Source: Patagioenas fasciata
Taxonomy: Eukaryota > Chordata > Aves > Columbiformes > Columbidae
Direction: 5' to 3'
DNA: 64,000 nucleotides
Assembly: GCF_037038585.1 (NCBI RefSeq)
Contig: NC_092520.1
Coordinates: 120,560,001-120,624,000 of the forward strand
Made by a program: the position numbers and the translations under genes. The notes under the pieces were generated by a model, which ran no database searches, had not been told where the DNA came from, and worked only from the letters and a program-made list of their open reading frames with translations. Positions 61,301 to 64,000 of this stretch are shown one piece after another; the stretch's first letter is position 1, and each line of letters starts with the position of its first letter.

Positions 61301-63650
61301 GACTGAAAGGCAGTCTGCATTTGAACTACAGAGCAGGCATAGATTAAAAGCAGACTTGTTGGAAACATCCCTGACCAAAATTATTCAACCATGACCCAGA
61401 AGACTCCCTTTCTTGGTGAAGGCCATGCTATATCCTGCTGTCCTTCAGACAAGCAGGTAGCTTGCAAAACCTGTTTTTGAAAGTGAGACAGCATATAAAT
61501 TGAGGAAGGATTTTATTTTTTTAATTCTGCATGCCTATAACTCACTCGGTCACTAAACTGATTTTAAAAAACCACCTGCATTTTTTTCCAGTGAAGGAAA
61601 TGTTGGAAAAGAGATCTCAGAAAATCAGGCATTTTTAGCGTGAGATCTGCCACACTGGATGCTAGAAATATAAGGAAGCTGCACTTTCAGTTCTTAGTCT
61701 AATGTCATTTGCTAATTCTGTTCTTAACACAACTTAGGTTTCCCTTCAGCCTTTGACAGAAAGCTGGAGTGAAACTTTAAATATTCACCATAAATTATTA
61801 TTCACTACGTTATTAGTTTTCAAAATAATGTGTTTGTAGGGACTTATTTCTAGCAGTAATTATAGTTTATAATTTAACAAATACGCATAAGCACTTTTTT
61901 GTACTAAAATAAGCATGCAGTATGCAAGAGCTGATTCTCAAAAACCTATCAAAAGTGTGCTGAATTGTCCAAACTTGCAAACAATGGTGTATTATTAGAA
62001 ATTGAAACATTTTTTATTACTGAAATCTTTAAAAAGAACAGCCTGCCACAATAGACACAGGCAATGAGGACGAATGAACTGTGTGGCTGGACAGAGTGCA
62101 CATCTTCTAGTCTGGATAGTTATTCTAAATAGAAAACAGACAATTTAGACTAATTTTGTCTCTGGCATAAATCTATTAGCATTAATGGTGTTGTGACTAC
62201 TTGTACCCAACTCAAATTTGCCCATATCTCTTAAAGACAGAACCATTTAACTGTGGGTTTTTAAGGCTGTTAGCTGAACTAGATTCTTTAGGAAAAAGAG
62301 GTGTATATATACGTGCAAGATTTTTTTAGGCTTTTCCTTCAGAAAAGGGGAATAAAATGAACCCGCTGAGTTCAAGAGGAACAGCACCTGCAAGACAGAA
62401 AAGGAGGTCAGATCCTTCTCCTTCAGGGAGAAGCAAACTGCCTCATGGCTTGGACTGGATTGAGGAGGATGAGTGAAATGAATGTGGTAGATAGCAAAAG
62501 AAGGGAGCTGGGAGGAAGAAACAGAAGAGAAAAAAAGGCTTCTATGGGAAGACTGAATGCATTCAGAGGTAGTGGCCATGCCTGCAGCCCTGGGGTCCAG
62601 GATACCAGTGGAGCAGAGCTGGATATCCAGGGAACAGGAAAAGGCACCCCCATCTTGGATCAAGGCCAAGCAGCTCTTTGCCCAGGCTGTGCTGGCTGAA
62701 ATACAAAAATGGGTCTGCACCTGGACATATCCAAGGAAAGTTCTCCATTGAAAACAACAGGGAGAAAAAAGTAAATTTAAGACAAGGTCTTCTTTCTACA
62801 ATAAGAGAGAAAAAAACAAAAATCAACCCAAAGCCAGTTAACCAATTCCTGAATCTGAAACTTGCTAGGGCTGCAGAATTGGTGCTGCTCTAGGGGTACA
62901 TGCCCAATTTCCTAAGAGCATAGGAGAGTGAGGAGGGAGGACTCTCAGAAAGAGGAATGACAACTTTGAACAAGTATATTTCAGCTTGACTACAGGTCAT
63001 TAAAATTGTTATACTCTGGCTGGCTGGTTTGGACATTAATGATTCAGATATTTCTAAGACTTTCTCCTAAGGTTTGAAGAGCTTTGTCTAACCTGTCACA
63101 AAATTAAGAATTTGGGTATGTAGCAAAAATGTATGTTAGCATGGATGAATGTTTCATTTTTAATAATAAATGATACTGGAAGACCTTCAGTTATTGAACC
63201 CTTCTGGAATAGCTCTGTAACAGACCCTCAGCCACCTGGTTGTTAGTGGACAGTATTTGCTCCTTAGAAAAAGCCAGTTCACTGGCAGTAACTAAAAAAC
63301 ATGAAGTTTCTCTCCAATGCTACATGCCAATAATTCCAACAGATTTTCATACTTAATCAAAACTGTTTCAGGGAACACAATGTTAAACTCCCATTTAGAT
63401 AGCAGAAATACCAGATTTCTTGCATCTGCACATTTCTCCAGTCTTCTGAGGAAATGATGCCTGGAATAAGAGAAGTGTGGTACTCATCATGCTGCTTAAA
63501 CTTTTTTCCTATGCCTTTTCCTATGTATGGCTTCTGTCATAGGTAGCATGTCCTGCGATAAAAGACATTTATAGCACAGTGCTTCTCCAAGGCAGCTTTT
63601 GGCTGTAGTTTTGCTTCCAGCCATCCCATCCACATTTGGACACCTTGCAC
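58390..63650. other. Unique non-coding sequence, no gene recognised
   Basis: No repeat family recognised. An A run lies at about 60337-60349. A minus-strand frame at 62247-62720 (157 codons) is rich in Ser, Leu and Phe because the plus strand is purine-rich; it starts at a CAT/ATG pair but lacks any domain. TTTGG/TTGC short repeats occur at 58848-58872. Confidence 0.45.
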
Positions 63651-63657
63651 TGTGTAG

Positions 63658-63690
63658 CAGCAAACAAAGTTGTTTGAGACTATGGGACTG
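63658..63690 (+). other. Candidate short exon (33 bp), coding status unclear
   Basis: An acceptor-like site (ACCTTGCACTGTGTAG) is followed after 33 bases by a strong donor CTG|gtaagtgg. The segment is exactly 11 codons with an open frame (QQTKLFETMGL) and phase 0 at both ends. An alternative acceptor is TTTTGCTTCCAG at 63620. No neighbouring exon is visible before the window ends, so support is weak. Confidence 0.15.
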
Positions 63691-64000
63691 GTAAGTGGCA
63701 GCAGACAGGTCTAAAGTGTATTGTTTTTAAGCAGCTCACTGCTCAGAATAAAAAATGACACTGGGTATTCAAGTGTGAGCCGAAATAAATCAATTTTTAA
63801 ATGGTGATGTCTCTCCCTGAATAAAAATTGAAGGACCATACTCTGACAATGGAGTACAGCCACCTACTTAGCAATAAGTGACTCACTCGCCCACCCACAC
63901 TCCAAGGACACCAGGGCCTGATGTCTCTATCTCAAAGTTGTCACAACACTGAATTCAGACAAACAGTTTTTCCTACTGCCCACGGTCTGTACAGTACTCA
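63691..64000. other. Right edge, no gene recognised
   Basis: About 310 bases of unique sequence with no repeat, exon or RNA gene recognised. Confidence 0.45.

Noticed and set aside
62247..62720. 157-codon minus-strand frame
   Set aside because: It reflects a purine-rich plus strand that is poor in minus-strand stops. Low-complexity Ser/Leu/Phe composition and no domain.
1..64000. CRISPR arrays, bacterial operons, riboswitches, phage or integrated retrovirus
   Set aside because: No regularly spaced repeats, ribosome-binding-site-led operons, LTR pairs or gag/pol/env-like frames were seen; the sequence is vertebrate nuclear in character.

Overview
The window looks like bird nuclear DNA, galliform-like or another avian lineage. 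It carries several CR1 LINE copies with avian-type 3' ends (head-less, truncated at the 5' side, ending in or near an ATTCTATGAT motif with no poly-A tail). It is moderately AT-rich, has sparse interspersed repeats and short simple repeats, and shows no bacterial-style operons. The species cannot be fixed from the sequence alone.

No complete protein-coding gene was recognised. Open reading frames over the 64 kb are short (longest about 160 codons). Many begin at non-ATG codons, and none matched a host protein family I could name. The window is best read as intergenic sequence or the inside of very long introns.

Layout. 1-0.9 kb: a worn CR1 copy. 0.9-8.3 kb: unique sequence with a possible minus-strand coding exon at 5999-6111, a purine tract, a small CR1 3' end and a possible short exon at 7962-8001. 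8.3-16 kb: unique AT-rich sequence with blocks that resemble conserved non-coding elements, and a possible plus-strand microexon at 15882-15913. 16-21.8 kb: unique sequence with homopolymer runs. 21.8-22.5 kb: a minus-strand stretch that reads like decayed protein-coding sequence. 22.5-28.2 kb: unique, with GC-richer patches. 28.2-28.7 kb: an ancient CR1/L3-type LINE tail. 30.6-31.64 kb: the longest CR1, on the minus strand, still showing the reverse transcriptase catalytic motif. 34.28-34.51 kb: a 231-bp TA-flanked inverted-repeat DNA transposon (Tc1/mariner-type MITE). 35-45.5 kb: unique, with a possible minus-strand exon at 35247-35295 and small tandem repeats. 45.53-45.61 kb: a (GGTTT)n satellite. 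46.69-47.12 kb: a CR1 3' end on the plus strand. 47.1-64 kb: unique sequence with simple repeats and a possible short exon near the right edge.

The best-supported content is the mobile-element record: three age classes of CR1-like LINE plus one non-autonomous DNA transposon. Candidate exons rest on splice-site and reading-frame appearance only and are given low confidence. No new biological system is demonstrated. The items most worth checking are the two phase-compatible minus-strand exon candidates (35247-35295 and 5999-6111), the decayed coding stretch at 22 kb, and the MITE.
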